NCBI GenBank assembly: GCA_002305685.1
Contig: DBQB01000009.1
Coordinates: 1 to 64,000 of the forward strand
DNA: 64,000 nt
Reading direction: 5' to 3'
Source of the DNA: Ruminococcaceae bacterium UBA1405
Lineage (GTDB): Bacteria; Bacillota; Clostridia; Oscillospirales; Ruminococcaceae
The notes under the pieces were generated by a model. The model saw only the letters and a list, made by a program, of their open reading frames with translations. It made no database searches and was not told where the DNA came from. Made by a program: the position numbers and the translations under genes. Below are positions 8,462 through 16,910 of this stretch, piece by piece (the first letter of the stretch is position 1; the number at the start of each line of letters is the position of its first letter).

Positions 8462-9238
8462 TCAGCAATATCTTTCAGCCAGCGGTATTATTCCACCGAT
8501 ATCCCATAACCTTCCATCTGGAGATGGAAGCTCCCAAACCGTTACGCCGCGTTGCTGCAAAAAGGCACGGATGCGTAAATAATCTGGATGAGAATCCAGT
8601 TTTCCGCAAATTGCCAGCAGATTTGGCGCCACCAAACCGCAACATCCACCGATGAAGCCATACGAATATCCCGGAAGAACAACATAGCCAGGGGTTATCT
8701 CCAACACTTCGATCCCTACCCTTCTTGCCTCCTTGGTTATCGAGGGGTCCGCTGTAATGATGCTGTTTGTGTCCGCTATCAAGGAGGAACAGCGGGCATA
8801 TCCCTGCGCCACCGGAACAAGGGACAAACCTTTTTCTTTGGCCCAATATAGCACAGCCGGATCAACATGGGAGAGATTTCCCAGCAAAAATCTGTTTATG
8901 ATCAAAACGTTTAAGAGAACATCCTTGGGATAACGAGGAGCAAACCTATTTTGTGGGGATTCCACCTGCATTCCCAACGCAGAGAGCTTTTCAGCCGTAG
9001 CCTTCTCTCCAACCACCGACACAACGCCACCTACATGACACAGGAGCATATCTGGATGCCCGCTACAGGGCTTTGGAAGGCCCGGATGAGAGGGAACTGA
9101 AATCACCTGAATCCCCCGCTGAGCGAACACTGAATTGAGCCATTTAGCCTGAGCAGATACTGCACAAAGGGCAACCGGTTTCGTAGGCAGAGAGGGTGTG
9201 GATAACCATTGCATGGAGGTACCGTGTACAGAATGCAT
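8462..9238 (-). CDS. Probable DUF6873 (GME-fold) protein
   Basis: A 258-aa protein. I chose the ATG at 9238 because AAAGAGGG sits about 10 nt upstream; the longer frame to 9328 has no such site. It resembles clostridial proteins I recall as DUF6873, with a guanidine-modifying-enzyme (GME) fold, but this is from memory of the family. Visible features are CHVGGVVSVVGEKA (about residues 67-80), QGYARCSSLIADTNSIITAD in the middle, and the Gly/Cys-rich YSYGFIGGCCG (about 193-203). No signal peptide or membrane segment is seen. The function is unknown. It lies upstream of the tyrS promoter and appears separately transcribed. Confidence 0.6.
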   Translation of the reverse strand: MHSVHGTSMQWLSTPSLPTKPVALCAVSAQAKWLNSVFAQRGIQVISVPSHPGLPKPCSGHPDMLLCHVGGVVSVVGEKATAEKLSALGMQVESPQNRFAPRYPKDVLLNVLIINRFLLGNLSHVDPAVLYWAKEKGLSLVPVAQGYARCSSLIADTNSIITADPSITKEARRVGIEVLEITPGYVVLPGYSYGFIGGCCGLVAPNLLAICGKLDSHPDYLRIRAFLQQRGVTVWELPSPDGRLWDIGGIIPLAERYC

Positions 9239-9511
9239 CGTCTTTGACCCTCTTTCGTGTGAAATGTGTGAATCACTGTGTGTGATTTGTGCGATTGCAG
9301 AAAATGCTCGTGTGTCGGCAAAAATCATTCACAATCTGCGAAAAATGTTGTGTGTTTCAGGTCCATTCGTGTGTGCCGACCGGCATACGGTACCTTTCTC
9401 TTGATGCATATTCCATATCCTTTTTCAAACAATATAGCTACGGCCAACCGTTTGGCTCAATCACATCCGGCTTTTGTTCCAATGGAGCAATCCGGAGAAA
9501 GGAAACGCGTG

Positions 9512-9775
9512 ATGAATTTGATTCGTTGTCAAAAGGATTGTGTGTACCAGTCTGATGGGTATTGTGGGTTGGATCGTGCCGCAGCAGTCACCTGTGCCCA
9601 ACTCAACCAGTGCAGTTTTTATCAGGAAAAAACTCCTTCCGTCCATCCGGATATGCCGTATCGGGTTCCGCCGGTTGGAGATCCGGTTGATACCCCCGCG
9701 CCTGTGGTGGAACCACCCCTTTCCCCCAACATCCCTCGGCCGGAAGGCGCTCAGTTTTTACAGGGAGAAGAGTAA
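9512..9775 (+). CDS. Small cysteine-motif protein of unknown function
   Basis: An 87-aa protein whose ATG at 9512 is preceded by GGAGAAAGGA at 8 nt. The first 40 residues hold six cysteines: CQKDC, then CGL, then C-(5)-C in the AVTCAQLNQCSFY region. This looks like a small metal-binding module. The second half is proline-rich (PVGDPVDTPAPVVEPPLSP), probably disordered. Similar short proteins are common in Oscillospirales, but I know of no function. The bidirectional terminator at 9811 follows it. Confidence 0.6.
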   Translation: MNLIRCQKDCVYQSDGYCGLDRAAAVTCAQLNQCSFYQEKTPSVHPDMPYRVPPVGDPVDTPAPVVEPPLSPNIPRPEGAQFLQGEE

Positions 9776-9805
9776 ATCGCCAACCTTCACAAAACGCTCT
9801 TTCCA

Positions 9806-9841
9806 TAAAAAACGGATATCCGGTAGAACCGGATATCCGTT
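9806..9841. terminator. Bidirectional terminator between the Cys-motif gene and radA
   Basis: A perfect 14-bp stem (9811-9824 with 9828-9841) with a 3-nt loop. The T-run is strong on the minus strand (TTTTTT, behind radA) and shorter on the plus strand. It separates two converging genes. Confidence 0.85.
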
Positions 9842-9870
9842 TTACCTGTTGAACTCCATCATTCACTTTG

Positions 9871-11319
9871 CTATTGGGACCACTCTCCGCCCATCAAACG
9901 TAATAGATCTCCCAAATTGGCCACTCCAATCAGTGAGATAGACCAATTCTCATTTTTCTCCAACCGGCGTTTTTCCTGTATCGGAAGAACACATTTGGTA
10001 AATCCCAAACGCTGGGCTTCCATCACCCGATTGCGTCCATGGGATACGTTGCGCAGTTCTCCTGCCAAACCCAACTCCCCGAAGGAAAAAAGATCATCCG
10101 GGATCGGACGATTGGTGTAGGCCGAGATCAGCGCCATCGCCACCGGAAGATCGGATGCCGGTTCACTCAGCTCCAAGCCGCCAACCACATTGAGATAGGC
10201 GTCAATATTTCCAAAAAACAGTCCACCGCGTTTTTCCAAAACCGCCAGCAGAAGATTCAAACGATTGTAATCAAAACCGGTAGCCATTCTTCGAGGATTT
10301 CCAAAGCCGGTTTTGCTGCAAAGCGCCTGGACCTCCGCCATGATCGGACGGGTTCCTTCTATGGTACAGGCTACACAAGTCCCGGATACATTGACCGGTC
10401 TTCCGGACAGCAGCAGTTGGGAAGGATTTTCCACCTGCTCCAAACCTTCCTCCCCCATCTCAAAGACACCGATTTCGTTGGTGGAGCCATAACGGTTTTT
10501 CACCGCCCGCAGAATCCGGAAAGATAGATGCTTGTCCCCCTCAAAATACAGCACCGCATCCACCATATGTTCCAGCACCTTTGGCCCTGCGATAGCGCCA
10601 TCTTTATTGACGTGACCAATGAGAAAGATGGGAATATCCTGGGTTTTGGCAGCATGGATAAGCATTTGGGTACATTCCCGAACCTGGGTAATGCTCCCGG
10701 CTGCGGAGCTGATGGCGCCGCTGGTCATAGTTTGGATAGAATCCACAATCACAATTTGAGGTTTCAGGGACGTGATCAGGGAAATCACCGATTCCATGTC
10801 GGTGAGAGAAACCAAGGAAAGGTTGTCGCTGTCCACATGTAACCGATTGGCACGTAGTTTGATCTGCCGCTCGCTCTCCTCCCCCGATACATATAGGATG
10901 GAATAGGACAGCCCCAGATGCTGACAAATCTGTAACATCAAGGTGGATTTGCCAATACCAGGATCGCCACCCACCAGAATCAAAGAACCCTGAACGATGC
11001 CACCTCCCAACACGCGATCCAACTCAGAAAGGCCGGTATGGTACCGAGCCTGATCGTCCACCTGGATATCGGAAAGTTTTTTGGGAGTAATATAATTTCC
11101 AGAAGGGGCAGGGTTGGACAAAGCGCCGCCCGCAATGGTTCCTGTCATATTGATTCCACCGGAAAAACCCTTCGGGGTCCCCTGGGTCTGATGCCGGATC
11201 TGCTCCTGGAAGGTATTCCAGGCCCCGCATTCCGGACATTTTCCATACCATTTCACCGTCTCATAACCACATTCTCCGCAGACAAAAACGGTTCTGGCCT
11301 TTACATTTTTCGCTGCCAT
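9871..11319 (-). CDS. radA: DNA repair protein RadA/Sms
   Basis: A 482-aa DnaB-like, RecA-related ATPase that drives branch migration in recombination. In order it shows a C4 zinc finger (Cys14, 17, 28, 31), a Walker A GGDPGIGKST near residues 117-126, the RadA motif KNRYGSTNE near 270, and a C-terminal Lon-protease-like domain. Length is standard. It is 14 nt behind the cwlD-type amidase gene on the same strand, so the two are probably co-transcribed. The terminator at 9811 ends the group. Confidence 0.96.
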   Translation of the reverse strand: MAAKNVKARTVFVCGECGYETVKWYGKCPECGAWNTFQEQIRHQTQGTPKGFSGGINMTGTIAGGALSNPAPSGNYITPKKLSDIQVDDQARYHTGLSELDRVLGGGIVQGSLILVGGDPGIGKSTLMLQICQHLGLSYSILYVSGEESERQIKLRANRLHVDSDNLSLVSLTDMESVISLITSLKPQIVIVDSIQTMTSGAISSAAGSITQVRECTQMLIHAAKTQDIPIFLIGHVNKDGAIAGPKVLEHMVDAVLYFEGDKHLSFRILRAVKNRYGSTNEIGVFEMGEEGLEQVENPSQLLLSGRPVNVSGTCVACTIEGTRPIMAEVQALCSKTGFGNPRRMATGFDYNRLNLLLAVLEKRGGLFFGNIDAYLNVVGGLELSEPASDLPVAMALISAYTNRPIPDDLFSFGELGLAGELRNVSHGRNRVMEAQRLGFTKCVLPIQEKRRLEKNENWSISLIGVANLGDLLRLMGGEWSQ

Positions 11320-11333
11320 TTTCTGTCCTCTTT

Positions 11334-12038
11334 CTATTGCTGTGCGAGATACTGCGCAGTCGCGCTGAGCACTGTCAACGCCACCTGACTTTGATACTCA
11401 GGGGTGATCAGTTTTTCCCGTTCCTGTGGGTTGGAGAGAAAACCACACTCCACCAGCACCGCCGGCGTTTTGGCGTTATAAAGCAGGAATAATTCACTGC
11501 CGGCTTTTTTTATTTCTCTGGTATTTTCCGGTTGCAGCAATGCTTTGAACTGATTTTGTATATAGGTCGCCAACGTTTCGCTATCGGGATGGTTGGGACT
11601 ATAAAACACCTGTGCACCGCTGTAACGGCTCTGCTGAAATTTGTTTTGGTGGATGCTGAGAAACAATGCATTGGGAAAAGATTCCAGCTGCTGGAGCCGG
11701 TTGTGCATATCCTCCACTTTTTGACTGCGGGCCTTACCGCTTGGCTGCTGGGCGGTGGAGACATCCGCTTCCCGGGTCATGGAAACCCGATAACCGCACA
11801 CCTGCATCAAATCCCGCAAACGCAGACTGATGGCAAGGTTGATATCTTTCTCTACCACATTTCCCACCACAGCGCCGCCATCAAACCCACCGTGACCGGC
11901 GTCCACCACAATCACCGGAGTCATATCCGGTGTAATTGACACCGATGCACTCACCGCTACCGATTGCCATAAATAATAGGCCAACCCCATCAGTGCCAAT
12001 GGGAAAAACAGTGCCAACAGCAAACCATACCGCCTCAC
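11334..12038 (-). CDS. cwlD: N-acetylmuramoyl-L-alanine amidase, CwlD-like
   Basis: A 234-aa amidase_3 protein with an N-terminal membrane anchor (residues 5-22, LLLALFFPLALMGLAYYLW). Zinc ligands are recognisable in VDAGHGGFDGG, the following E of VVEKDIN, SIHQN and the catalytic Glu in LVECGFLSNP. CwlD in Bacillus makes muramic-delta-lactam in spore cortex, needed for germination. That role is inferred here from size, anchor and the sporulating genome. I chose GTG 12038 because GGGGG lies 7 nt upstream; the longer TTG start at 12059 has no site. Confidence 0.82.
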   Translation of the reverse strand: MRRYGLLLALFFPLALMGLAYYLWQSVAVSASVSITPDMTPVIVVDAGHGGFDGGAVVGNVVEKDINLAISLRLRDLMQVCGYRVSMTREADVSTAQQPSGKARSQKVEDMHNRLQQLESFPNALFLSIHQNKFQQSRYSGAQVFYSPNHPDSETLATYIQNQFKALLQPENTREIKKAGSELFLLYNAKTPAVLVECGFLSNPQEREKLITPEYQSQVALTVLSATAQYLAQQ

Positions 12039-12368
12039 ACGACATCCCCCATCCAACAAGGCATTGCCAAAAACAGAAGAGTCTATGGGGACAGCACCTC
12101 AAAATATCGCCGCGTTTGTTATTATACCCCATTTTCTCTCGTTTGGATACCCTTTTTTCCAAATTCCGGATTTGGTTCTCTCGTCTATCTGTATGAGCTC
12201 AGCGGATCAAATATACGCCTAGAGCGAGAAACCATAAGATATCATGCCGCTATGACGTTAGCATTTTTGCAAATTCGAGATTGCAGCAAAACAGGCGGCA
12301 CAAAAGCAATAACCTTCGTACCACCTGTTATTCATTGCAGAAACATGAACCCGGCAACGATCATACAA
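12039..12368. other. Intergenic stretch upstream of the cwlD-like gene
   Basis: No gene is seen here. It contains a minus-strand TATAAT (12126-12121), a possible -10 for the amidase-radA group with no convincing -35, and the terminator of the zinc-ribbon gene at 12290-12329. Confidence 0.5.
12290..12329 (-). terminator. Terminator of the zinc-ribbon gene
   Basis: A 12-bp stem with two G-U pairs when read on the minus strand (AACAGGTGGTAC with GTGCCGCCTGTT), followed by TTGCTG. The T-run is short, so the call is moderate. Confidence 0.5.
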
Positions 12369-12920
12369 TTATTCTGGTTGTTTTTCCTCATCCAGCGACT
12401 GTTCACTGTCTTCCGCTGCGCAACACTCGCTTGATGTTTCCGTCTCTTCCGGTTGTGCAGCCTCATCGTCACAGGTCTCAGTCTCGGCCGTATCCTCCAT
12501 TACCTCTTCGGACTCTACAGAGGCATCGCAACAAGTCCCGTCGGACTCAGTCTGCTCAGAGCGCTCAATTTTCGCGCCGCATTTGGAGCAGAAAAAGGCA
12601 TCCACAGAAACCTCCGCACCACAGGATGGACAGATGGAAACCTTCTTCAGCTCATTGACTTTAAATTCCATTTCCTGAATTTTGGAAAGAATAAAGTCGA
12701 TTTCATCCACGCATACATCCACCGCGCTGGAATCATCCACCTCGTTTTTCATCATGTCGTATACCATTGCACCCAATTTTTCATAGGCTTTGGAGAGTTC
12801 GGCCTTCTGCTGCGCAAGCTGAACCCGCATTTTGGTAACCTCTAAAACCTCTCCGGCTTTTTTCCCGGCACTCTCAGCGGTATCTTTAAGAACGTTGGTC
12901 CATGTGGTAAAATCAAACAT
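12369..12920 (-). CDS. Zinc-ribbon coiled-coil protein of unknown function
   Basis: A 183-aa acidic protein. The ATG at 12920 has GAGGAGG upstream. Residues 1-95 are helical and likely coiled coil (WTNVLKDTAESAGKKAGEVLE onward). A four-Cys zinc ribbon follows, CPSCG then CSKCG. The last 60 residues are very rich in Glu, Ser, Thr and Cys (CCDASVESEEVMEDT) and probably disordered. No signal peptide. It has its own promoter and terminator, so it is a single-gene unit. The function is not known to me. Confidence 0.7.
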   Translation of the reverse strand: MFDFTTWTNVLKDTAESAGKKAGEVLEVTKMRVQLAQQKAELSKAYEKLGAMVYDMMKNEVDDSSAVDVCVDEIDFILSKIQEMEFKVNELKKVSICPSCGAEVSVDAFFCSKCGAKIERSEQTESDGTCCDASVESEEVMEDTAETETCDDEAAQPEETETSSECCAAEDSEQSLDEEKQPE

Positions 12921-12969
12921 TGTGGCATCCTCCTCAGTTTCAATCATATAAGATGCATTTCTAAAGTCT

Positions 12970-12998
12970 AGTATAACTTAATTTTCATGGGAAGTAAA
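12970..12998 (-). promoter_or_regulatory. Promoter of the zinc-ribbon gene
   Basis: On the minus strand TTTACT (12998-12993) and TATACT (12975-12970) are 17 nt apart, about 50 nt before the start codon. Confidence 0.65.
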
Positions 12999-13049
12999 GG
13001 TAAACCATGAAAATATACCATCCAACAAACGACATTGTTTTGCTGTCGC

Positions 13050-14027
13050 TTACGGTTGACCCAAAAATTCCCGCACCACCGAATCGGCAGGAATATCTGC
13101 CGCGGAAAGCGGGGTGAATCGGTTTAGATCATCCAAAAGCTCCCGCAAAAGCTCTGCATGGGTTTCATGGTCAATTCCATCAAAATAAACAACATCCTGC
13201 AACTGCTCCATTTGAAGCTCTTCCCGCAGAAACGGCGTCAGTAATGTCCGGTAAACACCCGGCTCATAGTCCATCGAAGAATCGATTTTGAAATCAGCCG
13301 TATCGCGATAAGGATTGATATATTCTCTCTCCCCAGCACAAACATTTTCCCAAAAATTCAGTGTTTGGGCTGGAGACGTATTGCGGAACTTTTTATCCCG
13401 CACCATGCGTCGAACCAGGCGCAGCTGTTTGGGAATCAGACCGTTTTCCTCCCCATCCATATACTTGGTTCGCACACTTACATATAGGCGAAGAATCTTT
13501 GAGGCGTCCATCAGCTCAACAATCTTTGGATGCAGGCCGTGAATTCCCTCGACAATTAAAATCTCTCCTGTGGAACAGCGCACCTCATGCCACTGATCAG
13601 AACGGCGGGAATTGGGGAAATCATACCGGGGAAACATGGCGTGACCTTTTGAGAACAATTCCTGAAAGCAGCGGTTCATCTCTCCAAGATCCAGCGCCGC
13701 AACCGATTCCAGATCCGGTTTTCCATCCAATTTCAGCGGAATATCATCCCGATCCAGATAAAAGTCATCCAGAGAAACAACCAACGCTTTCCTTCCCGTT
13801 TGAACAATTTCCCTGGCGAGCTTATGGGCTGTGGTGGTTTTACCGGACGCCGAAGGACCTGCCAACAAAATCAGTTGACGCTGACCCTGACAAAGCGAAA
13901 TCGCCTGCTTGAGCTGTTGATAATACTGACGTTCACACGCGGCAAAAAAGGACTTTCCCTGAGCTGCCTGTTCATTTACCTGGGCAATCTGTACTTTGGT
14001 ATAACTGTGTTCAGAGAACTCTTTCAT
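13050..14027 (-). CDS. Uridine kinase-family nucleoside kinase
   Basis: A 325-aa P-loop kinase. Walker A is GPSASGKTT (about residues 56-64), followed by the DDFYLDRDDIP segment that binds the nucleoside in uridine kinases and EILIVEGIHGLHP as the Walker B-like strand. Residues 1-45 precede the kinase domain and lack the TGS/ThrRS-like domain found in some longer clostridial homologues. Predicted to phosphorylate uridine/cytidine or a related small molecule in the cytosol; exact substrate unknown. AGGTGG precedes the ATG by 9 nt. The start overlaps the hemZ stop by 17 nt, so the two are translationally linked. Confidence 0.85.
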   Translation of the reverse strand: MKEFSEHSYTKVQIAQVNEQAAQGKSFFAACERQYYQQLKQAISLCQGQRQLILLAGPSASGKTTTAHKLAREIVQTGRKALVVSLDDFYLDRDDIPLKLDGKPDLESVAALDLGEMNRCFQELFSKGHAMFPRYDFPNSRRSDQWHEVRCSTGEILIVEGIHGLHPKIVELMDASKILRLYVSVRTKYMDGEENGLIPKQLRLVRRMVRDKKFRNTSPAQTLNFWENVCAGEREYINPYRDTADFKIDSSMDYEPGVYRTLLTPFLREELQMEQLQDVVYFDGIDHETHAELLRELLDDLNRFTPLSAADIPADSVVREFLGQP

Positions 14028-15570
14028 AAAATTTCACCACCTGTTTCTTTCGTTCCAGAATCTGTTCAAAACGGTTGATGTACTCATAAGGATATTTAAA
14101 GTTGAAAATCCGCTCGATCTCTTCTCCATGAGGGTGACGAAGCTTGGTGGTTGCACCGGCGCCCACCGCCAAAATAGTCTGCACTTCCTCCATAATAAAG
14201 ACGTTATAGTAACCTTCTCTGCCGGGTTTGCAGTATCCCGTGTTTTCTAAATTGCCAAGAGTATCTCTTTGCCGGTACAGATAATAGGGAATATAGCCTT
14301 CTTCCCCCAGTTTCTGCTGCGCATACTCGATCATTTCGGCCGCGGGATTGTGTACCGCTTCCAGATATTCCCCTTCCTGCCGCAGCCGAGCGGCTCTCTT
14401 CACCGATAGGGTATGAACCGTGATATTTTCCGGTGCAACGGCAGTCAACCGATCTACCGTCTCTCGGAAAGATTGCGGGGTTTCACCATTTAGGCCTGCA
14501 ATCAGATCACAGTTGATGTTGGAAAAACCGAGTTTTCTCGCCAGCGTAATACAGTCTAAAATGTCCTGTGCGGTGTGTTTCCTGCCGATGTTTTTCAGAA
14601 CCTGATCGTTGAGGGTCTGTGGATTGATGCTGATGCGGGTAGCTCCCGCCTCCCCAATAACCTTCAGTTTTTCCTCATCGATGGTATCGGGGCGGCCTGC
14701 CTCGATGGTATACTCCAGAGCCTTCTCCACCGGATAACACCGAGATATGGTATCGGTGAGCTGGCGAAGCTGCTGGGCGGTAAGGGTAGTCGGGGTACCG
14801 CCACCAATGTAGATGGTGGACAGACGCAACCCCAAGCTGTCGGCTACCTTTGCCGTTTCCTCCAGCTCTGCACAGAGCAGCTGCAAATAGGGTTCCACCA
14901 ATTTTCCAGCTTTCTCAATGGAATGTGAGACAAAGGAACAGTAACTGCATCGGGATGGACAAAAGGGAATCGAGACATATAAGCTGTAACTCATAGGCTC
15001 AACTTTTTGCAGCATTCGACGTTCTTTTCTGGCCGTGTCCAACGCCAACTGGATTTTATGCGGAGAAACATATCTTTTTTCCAGATAATCCGCTGCCTGT
15101 TGCTCATTCATCCCCATATCCAGACAGCGCCGAACCAATTTGACCGGACGAACCCCTGTTAAAATCCCCCAGGGTGGGGTTAGGCCGGTGGCTTCCCGCA
15201 TCAAATCATATACCATCTGACCAAAATGATATTCCATGCTCTTTTCAAACATTCCCGGTTTGGTCACAATATAGCGCGTTTGCATACTTTGCGTGCCGCG
15301 ATAGCACAGCCGAACCACCAAGCGGTAATGAGCAGCACAAAATTCCCGGTTGGAACAGATATCACACTGATGACCCTGGGCTTGTCTGGTATCCGGCAAA
15401 AAGGTGACGTCCTGATACAGTTCCTTTTCATGTTCCACCAGTTCCTGGTGGGTCATACCGATGGCACCTGCATAAAGGCTGTCCTTATCTTCCCCGGAAA
15501 AAGCCTTAGGCATACCCGAAACGGTTATCACAGGCAGTTTCTCTGCTTGAAAAAAAGTTTTGTCAGACAT
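14011..15570 (-). CDS. hemZ: Radical SAM coproporphyrinogen III dehydrogenase-like protein HemZ
   Basis: A 519-aa member of the HemN/HemZ group of radical SAM enzymes. The cluster motif CPSRCSYCSF (CxxxCxxC) is near residues 208-217, followed by the Gly-rich IYIGGGTPTTL and IEAGRPDTI strands. The N-terminal 190 residues are the extra HemZ region, with a CDICSNREFCAAHY cysteine cluster at about 70-83. HemZ is proposed to act in anaerobic haem synthesis, but no other haem gene is visible here, and many clostridia carry this gene without a haem pathway. Its substrate is therefore open. Confidence 0.85.
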   Translation of the reverse strand: MSDKTFFQAEKLPVITVSGMPKAFSGEDKDSLYAGAIGMTHQELVEHEKELYQDVTFLPDTRQAQGHQCDICSNREFCAAHYRLVVRLCYRGTQSMQTRYIVTKPGMFEKSMEYHFGQMVYDLMREATGLTPPWGILTGVRPVKLVRRCLDMGMNEQQAADYLEKRYVSPHKIQLALDTARKERRMLQKVEPMSYSLYVSIPFCPSRCSYCSFVSHSIEKAGKLVEPYLQLLCAELEETAKVADSLGLRLSTIYIGGGTPTTLTAQQLRQLTDTISRCYPVEKALEYTIEAGRPDTIDEEKLKVIGEAGATRISINPQTLNDQVLKNIGRKHTAQDILDCITLARKLGFSNINCDLIAGLNGETPQSFRETVDRLTAVAPENITVHTLSVKRAARLRQEGEYLEAVHNPAAEMIEYAQQKLGEEGYIPYYLYRQRDTLGNLENTGYCKPGREGYYNVFIMEEVQTILAVGAGATTKLRHPHGEEIERIFNFKYPYEYINRFEQILERKKQVVKFYERVL

Positions 15571-15597
15571 TCCAGTTCATAGCCGCATTCATGCCCT

Positions 15598-16242
15598 TCA
15601 ATCCAAATCTGCATCCGCCACTGCACTCCTCATGTAATAGTTGGTACGTCTCTCTCGATCCAGTGTGGTATCCTCTCCGTGGCCAGAAAAAACGTGATAT
15701 TCCCCGGGCAATGCCGCCAATCTGCGCAGAGTTTTTTTCATCTGTTGGTAGTCGCCTCCATACAGATCACAGCGCCCAATCTCACCGGCAAACAGGGTAT
15801 CCCCAGCAAACATGACATCCTCACAGATCAGGCAGACCCCACCTTTGGTATGCCCTGGGGTATGGATTGCGCGGAAGGTTAGCTCGTCCACCGAGAGAGT
15901 ATCTCCGTCCTGAAGCTGCCGGTCTTCCACAAACATTGCATTCTCCGGAAGATGGGTAAACGGCAACGCCTTGTTGACGTCGTGAAGCATCTCCGCATCC
16001 AACGCCCCGATGGCAACTTGTATCTCAGGGTAATGCGTTTTCAGTTCTCGAACCGCGCCGGTATGATCGTGATGCCCGTGGGTCAAAAGAATCCAAACCG
16101 GCGTCCAATCCCGCTGCTGCAACTGTTGCAGGATGAGCGGCGCATTGGCGCCAGGATCGATGATCACAGCGTGTTTTTGCGCCGTACATACGATATAACA
16201 GTTGGTTTCCAAAGCGCCTACCTTCAGCCAAATCATATCCAT
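15598..16242 (-). CDS. Metallo-beta-lactamase-fold hydrolase (glyoxalase II-like)
   Basis: A 214-aa cytosolic hydrolase with the metal-binding motif HGHHDHTGA (about residues 54-62), a later His in AIHTPGHTKGG, Asp in MFAGDTLF and a last His in FSGHGEDT. This is the binuclear site of the glyoxalase II-like subgroup, probably a thioesterase. Substrate unknown. It lies 28 nt upstream of hemZ on the same strand, so a three-gene group with hemZ and the nucleoside kinase is likely. Confidence 0.85.
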   Translation of the reverse strand: MDMIWLKVGALETNCYIVCTAQKHAVIIDPGANAPLILQQLQQRDWTPVWILLTHGHHDHTGAVRELKTHYPEIQVAIGALDAEMLHDVNKALPFTHLPENAMFVEDRQLQDGDTLSVDELTFRAIHTPGHTKGGVCLICEDVMFAGDTLFAGEIGRCDLYGGDYQQMKKTLRRLAALPGEYHVFSGHGEDTTLDRERRTNYYMRSAVADADLD

Positions 16243-16337
16243 ATTCTCAGCCCCTACCTTCTGTTGTTTGGAAATCCTTCCACGGTTTCAGTATATCGGA
16301 AAATCATGGCAAGTTTGTGAAAAGATCTTGGAAAAGA

Positions 16338-16358
16338 TGAAAATCCTTCGGATTTTCA
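16338..16358 (-). terminator. Terminator of the recJ-relA-dtd group
   Basis: A perfect 9-bp stem (16338-16346 with 16350-16358, loop 3 nt) followed on the minus strand by TCTTTTCC, directly behind dtd. Confidence 0.65.
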
Positions 16359-16376
16359 AACCTGATCGCCTTCATC

Positions 16377-16850
16377 TTACTTATGCGATGCCTTTTGAAA
16401 GTGTTCGTCGGTATCCATCACAATGGTAACCGGGCCATCACCAATAATGGTAACCTCCATATCTGCTCCAAAAACACCTGTTGCAACTTTTTTGATACCC
16501 AGCGCCCGCAATCTCTCGCAAAAACGGTCATAAAGCGGTTGTGCCTGCTGCGGACGGGCCGCCAGCGTAAAGGATGGGCGGTTTCCGCTTTTTTTTGCTT
16601 CGGTGCAGAGGGTAAAATTGGATACTGCTAAAATTTCTCCCTGCACATCCCGAACCGAAAGGTTCAACTTTTGCGCAGCATCCTCAAAGATGCGAAGGTT
16701 GACCACCTTTTCCGCCAGATAATCGCACTGCGCTTCCCCATCCTGGGTGGTTACCCCCAACATGATGCAAAGCCCTTTGCCTGTTTCTCCCACAACACTG
16801 CCTTCCACCTTTACGGCGGCACGGCTGACACGCTGTACCACTGCTCTCAT
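16377..16850 (-). CDS. dtd: D-aminoacyl-tRNA deacylase
   Basis: A 157-aa enzyme that removes D-amino acids (and glycine from tRNA-Ala) from mischarged tRNA. Opening MRAVVQRVSRAAVKVEG is typical. The two catalytic motifs are present in slightly changed form: SNFTL in place of SQ(F/W)TL, and GDGPVT in place of NxGP(V/F)T, so the motif Asn is Gly here. RPSFTLAARP is conserved. It lies 60 nt behind relA, an arrangement common in Firmicutes. Confidence 0.93.
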   Translation of the reverse strand: MRAVVQRVSRAAVKVEGSVVGETGKGLCIMLGVTTQDGEAQCDYLAEKVVNLRIFEDAAQKLNLSVRDVQGEILAVSNFTLCTEAKKSGNRPSFTLAARPQQAQPLYDRFCERLRALGIKKVATGVFGADMEVTIIGDGPVTIVMDTDEHFQKASHK

Positions 16851-16910
16851 CGTTTTGCTACCTCTCTCATTTTTTGGCGTCCCAAGGGGTTGCGAAAATA
16901 CTCCTAAATG

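Noticed and set aside
9239..9420. GTGTG-rich stretch upstream of the DUF6873-like gene as a regulatory array
   Set aside because: The TGTGTG units have irregular spacing and no clear symmetry, and low-complexity sequence explains them.
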